NCBI RefSeq assembly: GCF_005116655.2
Contig: NZ_CP050698.1
Coordinates: 5,248,001-5,312,000 of the forward strand
Source of the DNA: Desulfosediminicola flagellatus
GTDB taxonomy: Bacteria > Desulfobacterota > Desulfobulbia > Desulfobulbales > Desulfocapsaceae
DNA: 64,000 nt
Reading direction: 5' to 3'
Below are positions 18,361 to 28,353 of this stretch, piece after piece; the stretch's first letter is position 1, and every line of letters starts with the position of its first letter. The position numbers were made by a program, and so were the translations under genes. The notes below the pieces were generated by a model. That model worked only from the letters and a program-made list of their open reading frames with translations. It did no database searches and was not told where the DNA came from.

Positions 18361-20007
18361 ATGAAAACAACAAAACCATTTATCCTCGCTCTTCTTTTTG
18401 CGGTTCTTGTGTCAGGCTTCTGTCATGCGGCCGGATTATCCATTACTGAGTCTGTAATGGCTGACCCCGATAAAGAACTTGCTGACATAGAACTCCAGGA
18501 TGGGCTTAATCCTGTATTCGGCAACAACTTATTCAGGGGGCATTTCCGTGACATCCAGCAACCGGGATTCAATAAAGATTACATCATCAACATTGGTGAT
18601 ATAATCCACATCCGCATCTGGGGTGCATTTGAGTTTTCTCAGGAAATGTCAGTAGACACTCAAGGAAACATATTTCTTCCCAAAGTCGGTACAGTACAGG
18701 TTCTCGGGGTGAAAAACAGTGACCTTGTTTCGGTTGTTGAGAACAAGATTAAAAAGTCCTATAAAGACATGGTATTCTGCTACGCTAACGTGGCGAGCTA
18801 TCAGCCGATTACAGTCTTCGTTACCGGCAATGTCGATTCTCCCGGCCTATATAAAGGGATGTCTTCGGATTCTGTTCTTCAATACATAGACAGAGCTGGT
18901 GGCATTACCCAACAGTTTGGGAGCTTCCGAAACATTGAGATTGTCAGAGGAAACAAGACAATCAAGAAATTTGACCTTTACTCTTTTTTGGTGAGCGGGC
19001 AGAACGACCTTTTTCAATTCCAGGGTGGAGACGTAATCTCAGTAAACAGCATTATGCATCAGGTTACCGTAACTGGTGACGTAAAACGCCCTTTCAAATT
19101 CGAGTTTTCTGAAACAAAAGTGCCAATGCGGCAGTTGCTGTTTTTGGCAATGCTTAAACCTGAGACGACCAACTTCACTATCACACGATGGAGAAGGGAC
19201 AACAAGCAACAGCTCATCTCAGGATCTTTAGAAAACATCAAAGATCTCTATGTAATGGCTGGTGATACTGTTGATTTTTTCTCAGATCATACTTCTCGTT
19301 TGAAAAAAATATCTATTACTGGGGAGCACGACGGACTCGATTCCATTCTTGTTGGTAAGGATGAAACTCTGGGAGGGGTTTTGGAAAAGCTCAAGCTGAA
19401 TTCCAGGTCCAACCCTGCTGCAGTACAGGTCTTCAGGCAATCGGTAGCAGATAAACAAAAAGAATTATTGCTTGCTCATCTCAATAAGCTTGAATCTGTC
19501 ATCTTAACGTCTTCATCCGTTACTTCGGAAGAGAGCCAGATCAGAAGCCAGGAGAATAAAGCCTATATGAGCTTTATCGACCGAGCAAAGCGCGTAGAAC
19601 CCAAAGGGCAGATCATCATAAATAAGAAGACTGACCCCTTCACAATTTTTCTGGAAGATGATGACCAGATTTACATACCATCCATCACTAACCTCGCTAT
19701 GGTACAGGGCGAAGTCTCTATTCCAGGCACACACACTTACGTCGATGAGTTTTCAGCACTCGATTATATAGATCTATCAGGAGGCCTAACAGAGCGTGCT
19801 GATGATAAAAATATTCTCGTTGTTTCTCAAAATGGCAGTGTTAAACGCTATGATTCAGAATCACAATTGAAATATGCCCTTGTTCGTAACGGTGACTCTA
19901 TACTCGTACTTCCTAAAGTCACAGGGAAAAATATCCAACTGGCTAAAGGCATTACGCAGATCATGTACCAGATCGCAGTCAGTGTTGGCGTTTTGGTTGG
20001 CCTGTAA
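18361..20007 (+). CDS. kpsD: Capsule export outer-membrane channel protein (KpsD/Wza-type, 548 aa)
   Basis: Polysaccharide export protein that, with KpsE, carries the capsule chain across periplasm and outer membrane. A signal peptide (KPFILALLFAVLVSGFCHAAG, no lipobox cysteine) is followed by the polysaccharide-export domain (YIINIGDIIHIRIWG, about 78-160) and repeated SLBB beta-grasp segments (VFVTGNVDSPGLY, VTVTGDVKRPFKF, AMVQGEVSIPGTH). A C-terminal hydrophobic stretch (ITQIMYQIAVSVGVLVGL) closes the protein. Length matches KpsD (about 550). It lies between kdsB and kpsC with short gaps, so one operon is likely. Confidence 0.9.
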   Translation: MKTTKPFILALLFAVLVSGFCHAAGLSITESVMADPDKELADIELQDGLNPVFGNNLFRGHFRDIQQPGFNKDYIINIGDIIHIRIWGAFEFSQEMSVDTQGNIFLPKVGTVQVLGVKNSDLVSVVENKIKKSYKDMVFCYANVASYQPITVFVTGNVDSPGLYKGMSSDSVLQYIDRAGGITQQFGSFRNIEIVRGNKTIKKFDLYSFLVSGQNDLFQFQGGDVISVNSIMHQVTVTGDVKRPFKFEFSETKVPMRQLLFLAMLKPETTNFTITRWRRDNKQQLISGSLENIKDLYVMAGDTVDFFSDHTSRLKKISITGEHDGLDSILVGKDETLGGVLEKLKLNSRSNPAAVQVFRQSVADKQKELLLAHLNKLESVILTSSSVTSEESQIRSQENKAYMSFIDRAKRVEPKGQIIINKKTDPFTIFLEDDDQIYIPSITNLAMVQGEVSIPGTHTYVDEFSALDYIDLSGGLTERADDKNILVVSQNGSVKRYDSESQLKYALVRNGDSILVLPKVTGKNIQLAKGITQIMYQIAVSVGVLVGL

Positions 20008-20015
20008 TAATTTGT

Positions 20016-22115
20016 GTGCATAAGAACCTAATGATGTTAACGGATTTCAATAGAGTTGTTACATTTTCCCGAGGGATAATGAAGCATAGAGCACTCAATT
20101 ATTTTTTGGGTGATCGCCTCAGCTTTGCTTCGCGCAAATTTGACAACAGCACCTGCATCATTGGCTGGGGCAAGAAAGGAAACACCAAAAAAGCCAGACG
20201 TATTGCAGCTGAAAATAATCTTCCATACTTCAGTCTTGAAGATGGCTTTATTCGCTCTGTAGGCCTTGGTATAAAGGGTGCTCCCTCATTCTCACTAGTC
20301 GTTGATAATTGTGGCATTTATTATGACGCTACTCGCCCGTCTAAACTTGAAAACATTCTTTGCACTCATGACTTTGAAGGGAACAGAGACTTGATGGTAA
20401 AAGCTGACCAGGCAATCATGCTGATCAGGCAATACAATATCTCCAAATACAATATTGCAAACGAAGATATAACCACAACCAACATAGCAGATACTCCCGG
20501 TAAGAACATACTGGTTATTGCCCAGACTCTCGGGGACATGTCTCTTGAGTTCGGCTCAGGCAACAAATTTTCCACCAGACAGATTATTGACGCTGCCCTT
20601 GATGAAAACCCCGGCGCAAAAGTGTACCTCAAAATCCACCCCGACGTTATTGCCGGTAAAAAGAAATCGGATCTTAATATCAACAATGTTCCCAGTAGTT
20701 GTAGAGTTATAACCCAAGATGTAAATCCAATTTCATTGCTCAAAAAATTTGACAAAGTATATACAAAAACCTCTCAAATGGGTTTTGAAGCTCTCCTGCT
20801 TGGTAAAGAATGTGTCTGCTTCGGCCTTCCTTTCTATGCCGGATGGGGACTTACGGATGACCGAGTGACATGTAGCCGTAGAAAAAGAAAGCTAACTGTT
20901 CAGCAGGTATTTGCAGGGGCATATATTCTATATTCCTGTTATTACAATCCGCATCTGAACCGGGAATCAGACATTATCGACACTCTGTATACAATAAAAC
21001 GCTATAGAGAAATTGAGCACGTCAATGGATACGTCTTACTGCTTCATGGTTTTCCTGCCTGGAAACGTTTCTGTCATCTGCATTTTTTCAAATCTTATCA
21101 GAGAAACGCGCTGATATTCTGTTCAACCCCAAAAAAAATAAACACGGAAACAAAAAGAAAAAATAGAAATTTAAAATTGCTTGTCTGGAGCAAACCTGAT
21201 GATTCAGATCTTAATAAGGCAGCCACAAAGAATAATCTTGAGACCTATCATGTCGAAGACGGATTCATTCGTTCAGTCTCTCTAGGCTCAGACCTAACAA
21301 CCCCCTATTCCCTGGTCGTCGATTCAAGAGGACTCTATTTTGATCCATCCACAGAAAGTGATCTTGAGCATATTTATAACACCTATGATTTTCCATCCCA
21401 CACTGGACTCCTGGAGCGAGCTAGGAAAATCGGAAAGAATATAGTTAAGAGCAAACTCTCTAAATACAACAACGCTCCCCATGGAGTTCTGGATATTGAC
21501 AGATCTACCTCTGACAAGGTGATCCTCATACCTGGTCAGGTTGCAGACGACGCATCCATCCGTCTCGGTGGTTTGGGTATGACAAATCGTTCACTTATTG
21601 AAAGAGTAAGAAACCATAACCCAGACTCGTATATCATATACAAACCTCACCCAGATGTTGTTGCGGGAAATAGAAAAGGTAATGTTCCTCCTCATATCGT
21701 TCAAAAGTATTGCAATCTCACAATTACCAATATCAGCATCGACACATGTATCAACTCCGTCGACGAAGTACATACAATTACATCACTGAGCGGGTTTGAT
21801 GCAATATTACGTGATAAAAAGGTTGTCACCTACGGAATGCCCTTTTATGCAGGTTGGGGGCTTACTACAGATAGCAGAACTTGCCCTAGACGTGCACGAA
21901 TGCTTACAAAGGAAGAGCTCATTGCAGGTGCCCTTCTCCTTTATCCTCGTTATATCCACCCAGTCACAAAAGAATTGTGTGAGATTGAGCTGGTTCTTGA
22001 AGAAATCAAAAAAGAGCAGGAACGATACAAAAAACACCCTGCATACCGGCGCGCTAAAGAGTTTAGAAATCGGACTTTAACTACTTCAAGAAAACTCATT
22101 AGCCAACTGAAATAG
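20016..22115 (+). CDS. kpsC: Capsule beta-Kdo transferase KpsC (699 aa, two GT modules)
   Basis: Cytoplasmic dual-module glycosyltransferase that, with KpsS, makes the poly-beta-Kdo linker on lipid for ABC-exported capsules. Two homologous halves are visible: about 1-330 (LEDGFIRSVGLG; VYLKIHPDVIAGKK; FYAGWGLTDDR) and about 365-690 (VEDGFIRSVSLG; IYKPHPDVVAGNR; FYAGWGLTTDSRTCPRR). The repeats of DGFIRSV, KxHPDV and FYAGWGLT are the family marks. The start is not certain: GTG at 20016, or ATG at 20031 or 20034, none with a strong Shine-Dalgarno. Follows kpsD by 8 bp. Confidence 0.93.
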   Translation: MHKNLMMLTDFNRVVTFSRGIMKHRALNYFLGDRLSFASRKFDNSTCIIGWGKKGNTKKARRIAAENNLPYFSLEDGFIRSVGLGIKGAPSFSLVVDNCGIYYDATRPSKLENILCTHDFEGNRDLMVKADQAIMLIRQYNISKYNIANEDITTTNIADTPGKNILVIAQTLGDMSLEFGSGNKFSTRQIIDAALDENPGAKVYLKIHPDVIAGKKKSDLNINNVPSSCRVITQDVNPISLLKKFDKVYTKTSQMGFEALLLGKECVCFGLPFYAGWGLTDDRVTCSRRKRKLTVQQVFAGAYILYSCYYNPHLNRESDIIDTLYTIKRYREIEHVNGYVLLLHGFPAWKRFCHLHFFKSYQRNALIFCSTPKKINTETKRKNRNLKLLVWSKPDDSDLNKAATKNNLETYHVEDGFIRSVSLGSDLTTPYSLVVDSRGLYFDPSTESDLEHIYNTYDFPSHTGLLERARKIGKNIVKSKLSKYNNAPHGVLDIDRSTSDKVILIPGQVADDASIRLGGLGMTNRSLIERVRNHNPDSYIIYKPHPDVVAGNRKGNVPPHIVQKYCNLTITNISIDTCINSVDEVHTITSLSGFDAILRDKKVVTYGMPFYAGWGLTTDSRTCPRRARMLTKEELIAGALLLYPRYIHPVTKELCEIELVLEEIKKEQERYKKHPAYRRAKEFRNRTLTTSRKLISQLK

Positions 22116-22120
22116 ACCAT

Positions 22121-22933
22121 ATGTTATTAAATACCATAAGACAACAACGCAACTCCTTAGAGGTACTGAAAGATGTGGTTTTTGCCCTCTTTATCCGCGA
22201 GATAAAAACCCGATTCGGTGCATACCGCCTTGGGCTTATATGGGCTTTTCTTGAGCCGATGACATTCGTTGTCTTATTGACAGGGATACGCTCTCTCAGC
22301 AGAACAGGAACGCTCTTTGCGGGGGAAAGTCACGGGATACCATACCCACTTTTTTTCACCTTAGGATATATTCCTTACCAATTGTTCTCTAAACTTTTAA
22401 GTCAAGGAGCTGCAGCTGTTAATGCCAATAAGGGTCTTTTTAAATACCGACAGGTTAGACCCATTGATGCATTACTAGCACGCACAGTTCTCGAGACAAT
22501 TATTTTTTGCAGTGTATTAATTCTCTTTTTAACACTCTTCTGGTGGTTTGGGTTTAATGTTCACATAGCAAATCCCTTAGAATTTATTGTTACGCTCCTG
22601 TTACTCACATTATTGGGAGCAGGGGTTGGAATCATTATATGTGTAGGACAATTACGTTTTCCTGAACTTGGAAAAGTCGTACCGTTGCTCACTAGACCAC
22701 TATTCTTTATTTCAGGACTGTTTTTTTCAATAAATGATATACCCAGCCAATATCAACATTACCTACTCTGGAATCCAATTCTACATGCCATCGAATTAAT
22801 TCGCGGTTCCTGCTATCAAAACTTCGATACAGATTCGGTATCTCTAGAATATCTCGCTTTCACTAGCCTGGTTACTATATTTATAGGCCTTGCACTGTAC
22901 CGCCTGGACTGGAAACGAATGGTGGCGTCATGA
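22121..22933 (+). CDS. kpsM: Capsule ABC transporter permease (270 aa)
   Basis: Inner-membrane component of the ABC-2 type exporter that moves the capsule chain to the periplasm. Several hydrophobic segments are visible (for example FVVLLTGI, LETIIFCSVLILFLTLFWW, FIVTLLLLTLLGAGVGIIICV, LLTRPLFFISGLFFSI). The family segment LGLIWAFLEPMTFVVL lies near the N-terminus and NPILHAIELIRGSCY near the C-terminus. Length fits KpsM (about 260). Its stop overlaps the kpsT start by 4 bp (ATGA), indicating coupled translation. Confidence 0.93.
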   Translation: MLLNTIRQQRNSLEVLKDVVFALFIREIKTRFGAYRLGLIWAFLEPMTFVVLLTGIRSLSRTGTLFAGESHGIPYPLFFTLGYIPYQLFSKLLSQGAAAVNANKGLFKYRQVRPIDALLARTVLETIIFCSVLILFLTLFWWFGFNVHIANPLEFIVTLLLLTLLGAGVGIIICVGQLRFPELGKVVPLLTRPLFFISGLFFSINDIPSQYQHYLLWNPILHAIELIRGSCYQNFDTDSVSLEYLAFTSLVTIFIGLALYRLDWKRMVAS

Positions 22934-23583
22934 TCCAATTAACAAATGTCACAAAATCATACCCTACCAAACTTGGACGTCAATATGTGATACGTAATGT
23001 CACATGCACTCTACCCTCGGCCCGCAATATCGCGATATTGGGACGTAACGGGGCAGGCAAATCAACTCTTTTAAAACTTTTGGGTGGAATAGATTTTCCG
23101 GATAGAGGAGAGATTACAACAAACAAGCGGATCTCCTGGCCCCTTGGTCTTTCATCAGGGTTTCAGGGAAGCATGACAGGCCGTGAAAACTGTCGTTTTG
23201 TCTGTCGTATCCACGGTCAAAGAAATTTCAAGGAAATGGAATCTTTTGTCCAGGATTTTTCTGATCTTGGTGTCAAATTTGATCTGCCAATCAAAACACT
23301 GTCCAGTGGCCAGAAAGCACGCATTGCATTTGGCATGTCCATGGCGTTTGATTTTGACATCTACTTGCTAGATGAAATCACATCTGTAGGTGATCCTACC
23401 TTTCGAAAGAAGGCCCGCGCGCTCCTTGAATATAAGCGTAAAAATGCGAATATCATCATGGTATCCCATGCAGCAAAACAGTTACGACAGTTCGATTGTA
23501 ATTTAGGTATTGTCGTCAACGAAGGGAAAATGGTTGTTTATGATGACCTTGAAGAAGCCATTTCGATATACCAAAAACTATAA
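22930..23583 (+). CDS. kpsT: Capsule ABC transporter ATPase (217 aa)
   Basis: Energises KpsM-mediated capsule export. Walker A is LGRNGAGKSTLLKLL (about 36-50), the signature is LSSGQKARIAFG, Walker B is FDIYLLDEI and the switch histidine lies in MVSHA. The short length (about 220 aa) and WPLGLSSGFQGSMTGREN are typical of KpsT/RfbB-type ATPases. Overlaps kpsM by 4 bp and is followed by kpsE after 21 bp. Confidence 0.95.
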   Translation: MIQLTNVTKSYPTKLGRQYVIRNVTCTLPSARNIAILGRNGAGKSTLLKLLGGIDFPDRGEITTNKRISWPLGLSSGFQGSMTGRENCRFVCRIHGQRNFKEMESFVQDFSDLGVKFDLPIKTLSSGQKARIAFGMSMAFDFDIYLLDEITSVGDPTFRKKARALLEYKRKNANIIMVSHAAKQLRQFDCNLGIVVNEGKMVVYDDLEEAISIYQKL

Positions 23584-23604
23584 TTACATCTATATTGCGC
23601 CCCT

Positions 23605-24873
23605 ATGACACAAAATGCAACACAGACAGATGGTTCTGAAAAAAGAAAAGCGCCCACCGTTCCACCAAAATTGGGAAAAAAGCAGAAACCTCAATCAATA
23701 CAGGCCCAAAACGAACTAAAAGCGTTAGGCACAGCTTTGATTTCTGACAGGACAACCTCCGAACGGGATGAAGGCACTAAGTTTTACACCAAATTTTGGA
23801 AACACTCCCTTGGCTGGTGTGTGATTTTTCCATTTCTCACTTGCTGCTGTTATTACGGTTTTATTGCCTCTGACCGCTATGTTGGAGAATCCAAAGTAAT
23901 TATAAAACAAGCTGACACCAGTAGCAGCAGCAGTTTTGATATCCCTCTACTAGGGTCTGGTACTTCAGCTGACATGAAGGACACCCAACTCATCCGTGAA
24001 TTTATCTTATCACGTGACATGCTCCATCACTTAGATACGACAATTGCTTTACGCAAGCATTACCAAAGCAAAGAAGCAGATATATTATCAAGACTTTGGG
24101 AAAATGATTCGCAGGAAGCTTTCTTGAAATTTTATCGTAAGCATCTCACTGTTGATTATGATGATGTCTCAGGTGTGCTTTCTATACGTGCTCAGGCTTT
24201 CCATCCTGATTTTGCTCAACAGATTGTAAAGATAGTCCAAAAACACAGCGAAGAATATATCAATCAGATAGGCCATCGTCTTGCAAACGAACAGGTTAAC
24301 TTTGTACAGACTGAGCTTGAAAGAGCTTCGAAGCATCTTCGCCAAAGCAAGCAACATATACGACTTTTTCAAGAACAATATCAGCTTTTTAGTCCTGAAC
24401 AGGAAAGCGGTGCAAAATTGAAGGTTGTAAACGAGCTGGAAGCAGAACTGACACGGCAACGAGCAGCAATAAACAATCTACGCAGTTATATGAACGATAG
24501 TGCGGCCGATGTTATGGCACTAAATGCCCAGATAACTGCTCTAGAAACCCAATTGGCTGTGGAACGAAAAAAACTGGTGGGTACTGGCAACAGTAACTTC
24601 AGTGGTATCAATTCTCAATACGCAGAACTCTTATTAGACCTTGAATTCGCAACCGATCTCTACAAAGCATCTCTTATGAGTCTAGAACAAGCACGAATCG
24701 AGGCATACAGAAAACTTAAGCACCTTGTAGTAGTTGACAGCCCTAGCCTGGCTGAAGAAGCGGAATTTCCGAAAAGATTTTTCAATCTAACTAATATTCT
24801 AGCAGTTTTGCTTGTGTTCTATGGTTTTTGCAAAATCACAATTGCGACAATTCGAGAGCACCGGGATGTATAA
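23605..24873 (+). CDS. kpsE: Capsule export inner-membrane adaptor (KpsE, 422 aa)
   Basis: Periplasm-spanning adaptor between KpsMT and KpsD. A basic/proline-rich cytoplasmic N-terminus (about 1-65), TM1 (SLGWCVIFPFLTCCCYYGFIA, about 71-91), a periplasmic region with a long coiled coil (about 215-350, RLANEQVNFVQTELERASKH and VVNELEAELTRQRAAINNL), the FPKRF motif before TM2, and TM2 near the C-terminus (LAVLLVFYGFCKITI). This matches the KpsE/BexC/CtrB family. Last gene of the conserved export block; the variable biosynthetic block starts 147 bp later. Confidence 0.92.
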   Translation: MTQNATQTDGSEKRKAPTVPPKLGKKQKPQSIQAQNELKALGTALISDRTTSERDEGTKFYTKFWKHSLGWCVIFPFLTCCCYYGFIASDRYVGESKVIIKQADTSSSSSFDIPLLGSGTSADMKDTQLIREFILSRDMLHHLDTTIALRKHYQSKEADILSRLWENDSQEAFLKFYRKHLTVDYDDVSGVLSIRAQAFHPDFAQQIVKIVQKHSEEYINQIGHRLANEQVNFVQTELERASKHLRQSKQHIRLFQEQYQLFSPEQESGAKLKVVNELEAELTRQRAAINNLRSYMNDSAADVMALNAQITALETQLAVERKKLVGTGNSNFSGINSQYAELLLDLEFATDLYKASLMSLEQARIEAYRKLKHLVVVDSPSLAEEAEFPKRFFNLTNILAVLLVFYGFCKITIATIREHRDV

Positions 24874-25020
24874 ACACACAACGGGTTACTCAATACTTTT
24901 CACCGTCATCAATCACTAACCTTACAATTTGATAATTATTGAATAAACAGAACTATTTCAATATCATACTAAACAACCTGCTAAATTATATATTCTTAAA
25001 TTAACTATCAAGAGAGATTC

Positions 25021-25848
25021 ATGATACTGCCAAATTTTCTATGCATAGGATCCCAAAAAGCCGGAACTACTTGGCTAGAATCCAACTTACGATTTAACCA
25101 ATCAGTTTGGTTACCACCAATTAAAGAAATACATTATTTTGACTATACGTATGGAATTAATACCGGAACGCAAATCTGGGGAAAAGGACACGTAGATAAT
25201 GCATTAGCACGAGAATTAAGAAAATCATCAGCAAATGCAGAACAAGTTCAATATTTGGAAAAAATAAAAAATCATGTTTGGTTCACAGATGATTGGTATC
25301 AATCTATTTTTGATCATAAAGATAGATACAATAAAATATCTGGCGACATCACGCCTGAGTATTCTTCAATAAGTCAAGAAGGAATAGAATATGCTATAGA
25401 TTACTTAAAATATCCGAAAATTATTTGGATAATTCGCGACCCAATCGATCGAGCTATAAGTCAGATAAAAATGGTACTCAATAGATCCATTGGTCCAGAA
25501 CCTCTCACCAAGAGAGACTGGTCTAATTTCGTAGCAAAAGTCAGATACACAGAAAGAGGAAACTTGGAAAGGTTTCTGCCTTTATGGGAAAATATAGCAG
25601 GCAAGGATAACATCCTATATATACCTTTTGGAAACATCAAATCAAATCCGCTCGAAACTCTCGGAGAAATAGAAGTTTTCTTAGGATTAGATAAGGCAGA
25701 GTACCCATCTGCTAGAAAGATTGTTCATAAAACAAAAAGAACAGATTTGCCCGACTGGATTATTGCCAGTCTTGCCAGAGAACATGTAACTCAATACAAT
25801 TTCTTAACAAATAGATTTGGCAAAGAATTCGTTTCAAACACAATATGA
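25021..25848 (+). CDS. Sulfotransferase 1 of the capsule locus (275 aa)
   Basis: Predicted PAPS-dependent sulfotransferase that would place sulfate esters on the capsule sugar. The 5'-phosphosulfate loop is IGSQKAGTTWLESNL (residues 7-21) and the 3'-phosphate motif is WIIRDPIDRAISQIKM near residue 138, the pairing seen in heparan/N-deacetylase-type sulfotransferases. GAGAG just before the ATG (about 25012-25016) serves as a ribosome site. The gene is markedly AT-rich compared with the kps genes, as are the following genes to about 34 kb, suggesting a horizontally exchanged block. The acceptor sugar is unknown. Confidence 0.85.
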   Translation: MILPNFLCIGSQKAGTTWLESNLRFNQSVWLPPIKEIHYFDYTYGINTGTQIWGKGHVDNALARELRKSSANAEQVQYLEKIKNHVWFTDDWYQSIFDHKDRYNKISGDITPEYSSISQEGIEYAIDYLKYPKIIWIIRDPIDRAISQIKMVLNRSIGPEPLTKRDWSNFVAKVRYTERGNLERFLPLWENIAGKDNILYIPFGNIKSNPLETLGEIEVFLGLDKAEYPSARKIVHKTKRTDLPDWIIASLAREHVTQYNFLTNRFGKEFVSNTI

Positions 25849-25968
25849 CGCATCAATTATTATCAATTAAATTGATAATAATTGAATCCAATTTCAGAGC
25901 TATATAATTTATATTTTAATCAACAAGAGATCGCGTCAATACTTATTAAGGATTTTTAGATATCTGTC

Positions 25969-27429
25969 ATGCCAAACTGTAAAGGAATTATTAGATCAAA
26001 ATTCACACTTAACCTTCCCTGCTATATTGCTATTATTATATCCTGTTTTTTCGTTACCCCAAGTAACGCTAATGAACTCAGCCTTTCACTGACTCACGAT
26101 AAAGGTTATTTGAGTAAGCACTTGGTGGGCATTCACTTTGTATATAATGACGAGGCAGATGCCATCTATTCAAACGACGATATCGCAAAATGGGCCAAAA
26201 AAGCAGGCGTCAGTACTGGTCGATTTCCAGGTGGAAATACGATTAAATATTGGGACTGGCAAAACCCAACCGGCTATCAGGAAGAGGACCCATGGGACCC
26301 AAACGTTCCCGAACCGATCGATCCAGCAAATTGGATGAGTCTTGATGAATATCTTCATTTTGTTGATGTAAGTGGCATAAAACCACTTATCGGTATAAAT
26401 ATTTTTTCAGGACATCGATTTGGCCGTGAACGGGAAAGCATCAAACGTGCCGTCAATCAAGTAAAATATATTGTTTCTAAAGGTTACCGTGGTTGTTACT
26501 ACTATTTAGGTAACGAGGATTTTGGTCCTGCTTTTTTTGGTAACAGGGATAATGCTGCAAAGGCATTTGTAATGCATGCAAAAGAAATAAAGAAGATTGA
26601 CCCCGAAGCAATTCTATTTTGGAACGACAATCATATTACTCCAAAAAGACTTGAAAATTTCCTTAGAATTGCCGGAATTTATGCTGATGGTGTTGAATTT
26701 CATACTAAATGGCCATTTGGCGGAAAAAGACGTAATTACTCAGTAGATGTTAATTATTGGCAAAACCAATACCCTATTCAGACCGATCCACATGGCAGTT
26801 TTAGTAAAAGAGCAGAACTGCTTCGAGCAACTGCCGTCTCCATGGGATATCCGAAATTTAAAGTAGCAAACAATGAATACGGTTTAGCACAATTTGTACG
26901 TGATCCTTTTATTGATTATAACCGTTACATTTATAGTTTAGTTGCAATCGAGATTCTTCAGGATTTATTTATTGGTCGCTTCGAAACTTCTTCTTTCTGG
27001 TCAAACGTACCTGCTAACAGAAAAGGTGGAACAGATCGCGAGCAAAAACGACTAATTGACACAAAGAATGGAAACCGTATGAATCCAATTCATTACGGTT
27101 TTGAATTAATCTCAGTTGCACAAGGTATGAAATTAATCCAAATTGAAGGTGGAAGTATATCAGCATATGGTTTTGGGGCAATAAATGAAAAAGAGTTGCA
27201 CATATTTCTATTGAATAAAACTGGAAAACCTAATTCTCTTATATTAAATATTCATGAACCTGAGAAAATCAACCACATATCATCTGCAAAAAGTTTGGTT
27301 GACACTAAAGATCATTGGGGGACAATCATAGATATTCCTGCCTTTTTTAAAGAAAAACAAATAAATGCAACATTACCACCTTTATCTTTTACCCGAATTA
27401 CTATTTCTCTAGCAGAGAAAAGTGAATAA
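25969..27429 (+). CDS. Exported glycoside hydrolase, clan GH-A type (486 aa)
   Basis: Secreted sugar hydrolase placed inside the capsule locus. A signal peptide is visible (LPCYIAIIISCFFVTPSNANE, about 17-37). The TIM-barrel catalytic pair can be inferred from YYLGNEDFGPAFFG (Asn-Glu acid/base, near residue 180) and KVANNEYGLAQF (nucleophile Glu near residue 303), resembling GH39, GH51 or GH79-type enzymes; VSTGRFPGGN near the N-terminus is also typical of that group. A small beta-sandwich C-terminal domain follows (about 390-486). It may trim, release or edit the capsule, or degrade a related polysaccharide. Family assignment within the clan is not secure. Confidence 0.72.
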   Translation: MPNCKGIIRSKFTLNLPCYIAIIISCFFVTPSNANELSLSLTHDKGYLSKHLVGIHFVYNDEADAIYSNDDIAKWAKKAGVSTGRFPGGNTIKYWDWQNPTGYQEEDPWDPNVPEPIDPANWMSLDEYLHFVDVSGIKPLIGINIFSGHRFGRERESIKRAVNQVKYIVSKGYRGCYYYLGNEDFGPAFFGNRDNAAKAFVMHAKEIKKIDPEAILFWNDNHITPKRLENFLRIAGIYADGVEFHTKWPFGGKRRNYSVDVNYWQNQYPIQTDPHGSFSKRAELLRATAVSMGYPKFKVANNEYGLAQFVRDPFIDYNRYIYSLVAIEILQDLFIGRFETSSFWSNVPANRKGGTDREQKRLIDTKNGNRMNPIHYGFELISVAQGMKLIQIEGGSISAYGFGAINEKELHIFLLNKTGKPNSLILNIHEPEKINHISSAKSLVDTKDHWGTIIDIPAFFKEKQINATLPPLSFTRITISLAEKSE

Positions 27430-27522
27430 TATCTCGTTTTTACAAACCATTAGCCAATCGTATTTATTACTTTTCTTTCTTACATAATTTATTCCCGCAA
27501 AAGCATTCAGGATATATACCTC

Positions 27523-28338
27523 ATGAAAATAACACTCCATTTAGGTGTCCATAAAACAGCAACAACTTACATTCAATCACGTCTTTCAAACTCAAAAGAT
27601 ACTCTTGCTGCAAATGGCATTTTTTACTTAGGACTTAATGATACTCGTAGACTAATTACATCAAAACTAGATAAAGATTTAACACTAGACCCAGAGTTAA
27701 CTTCACAAATATCTGGTTGTGAACGTTTTATTCTTTCTGATGAAAATTTTATTGGTGGTACCAACAAGCTAAGAAACAACAGACTTTACCCTAATGTAGC
27801 TCATAGACTTAGAAATTTAATTGAGTCACTTAACAATGAAAACATCGATATATATTTGACCATACGAGACCCTGAAAGCTACATGGTTTCGCGTTATATT
27901 GAATATCTAAGACATTTTTCTTTTTTGTCATTCAATGAATACTATGATGAGTTCTTCATTCGGAATTTCTCATGGAAACCATTGGTTAGATTGATAGAAA
28001 AGGTATCTGGAAAATCAATTAAAGTCCAGTGTTTTGAATCTATATTCAATAGAGAAGACGAATATTTTGAAAAGTTAATCGGAATCCCTGATATTGTTTT
28101 AGAAAAGGCAGATTCTAATCAATCAATAAAGCGCGCCAAGGTTTCTCGTGAGTCTTATGAAATTCTAGAGCATCTCGCTCAACATTATCCACGCCGTATG
28201 ACTAAAAAGATACTAAATATGATGGATAATAATGTGCAGATTTCAAAACAAAATTCGATAACTCCATTTAGCCCTGCGCTCTCTCTTCGACTGAAAGAAA
28301 ACTACAAAATGGATATTACTACATTGTGCACAGAGTAA
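27523..28338 (+). CDS. Sulfotransferase-like protein 2 of the capsule locus (271 aa)
   Basis: P-loop protein of the sulfotransferase superfamily. The N-terminal LHLGVHKTATTYIQSRL (residues 4-20) corresponds to the 5'-PSB loop and YLTIRDPESYMVSRYIEYL near residue 113 to the 3'-phosphate site. A bacterial group with HxGxHKTATT at the N-terminus is commonly seen in polysaccharide loci. AT-rich like its neighbours. Predicted to sulfate the capsule, on a different position or sugar than the first enzyme; this is inference. Confidence 0.75.
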   Translation: MKITLHLGVHKTATTYIQSRLSNSKDTLAANGIFYLGLNDTRRLITSKLDKDLTLDPELTSQISGCERFILSDENFIGGTNKLRNNRLYPNVAHRLRNLIESLNNENIDIYLTIRDPESYMVSRYIEYLRHFSFLSFNEYYDEFFIRNFSWKPLVRLIEKVSGKSIKVQCFESIFNREDEYFEKLIGIPDIVLEKADSNQSIKRAKVSRESYEILEHLAQHYPRRMTKKILNMMDNNVQISKQNSITPFSPALSLRLKENYKMDITTLCTE

Positions 28339-28353
28339 AAAGGAAACAGAACC

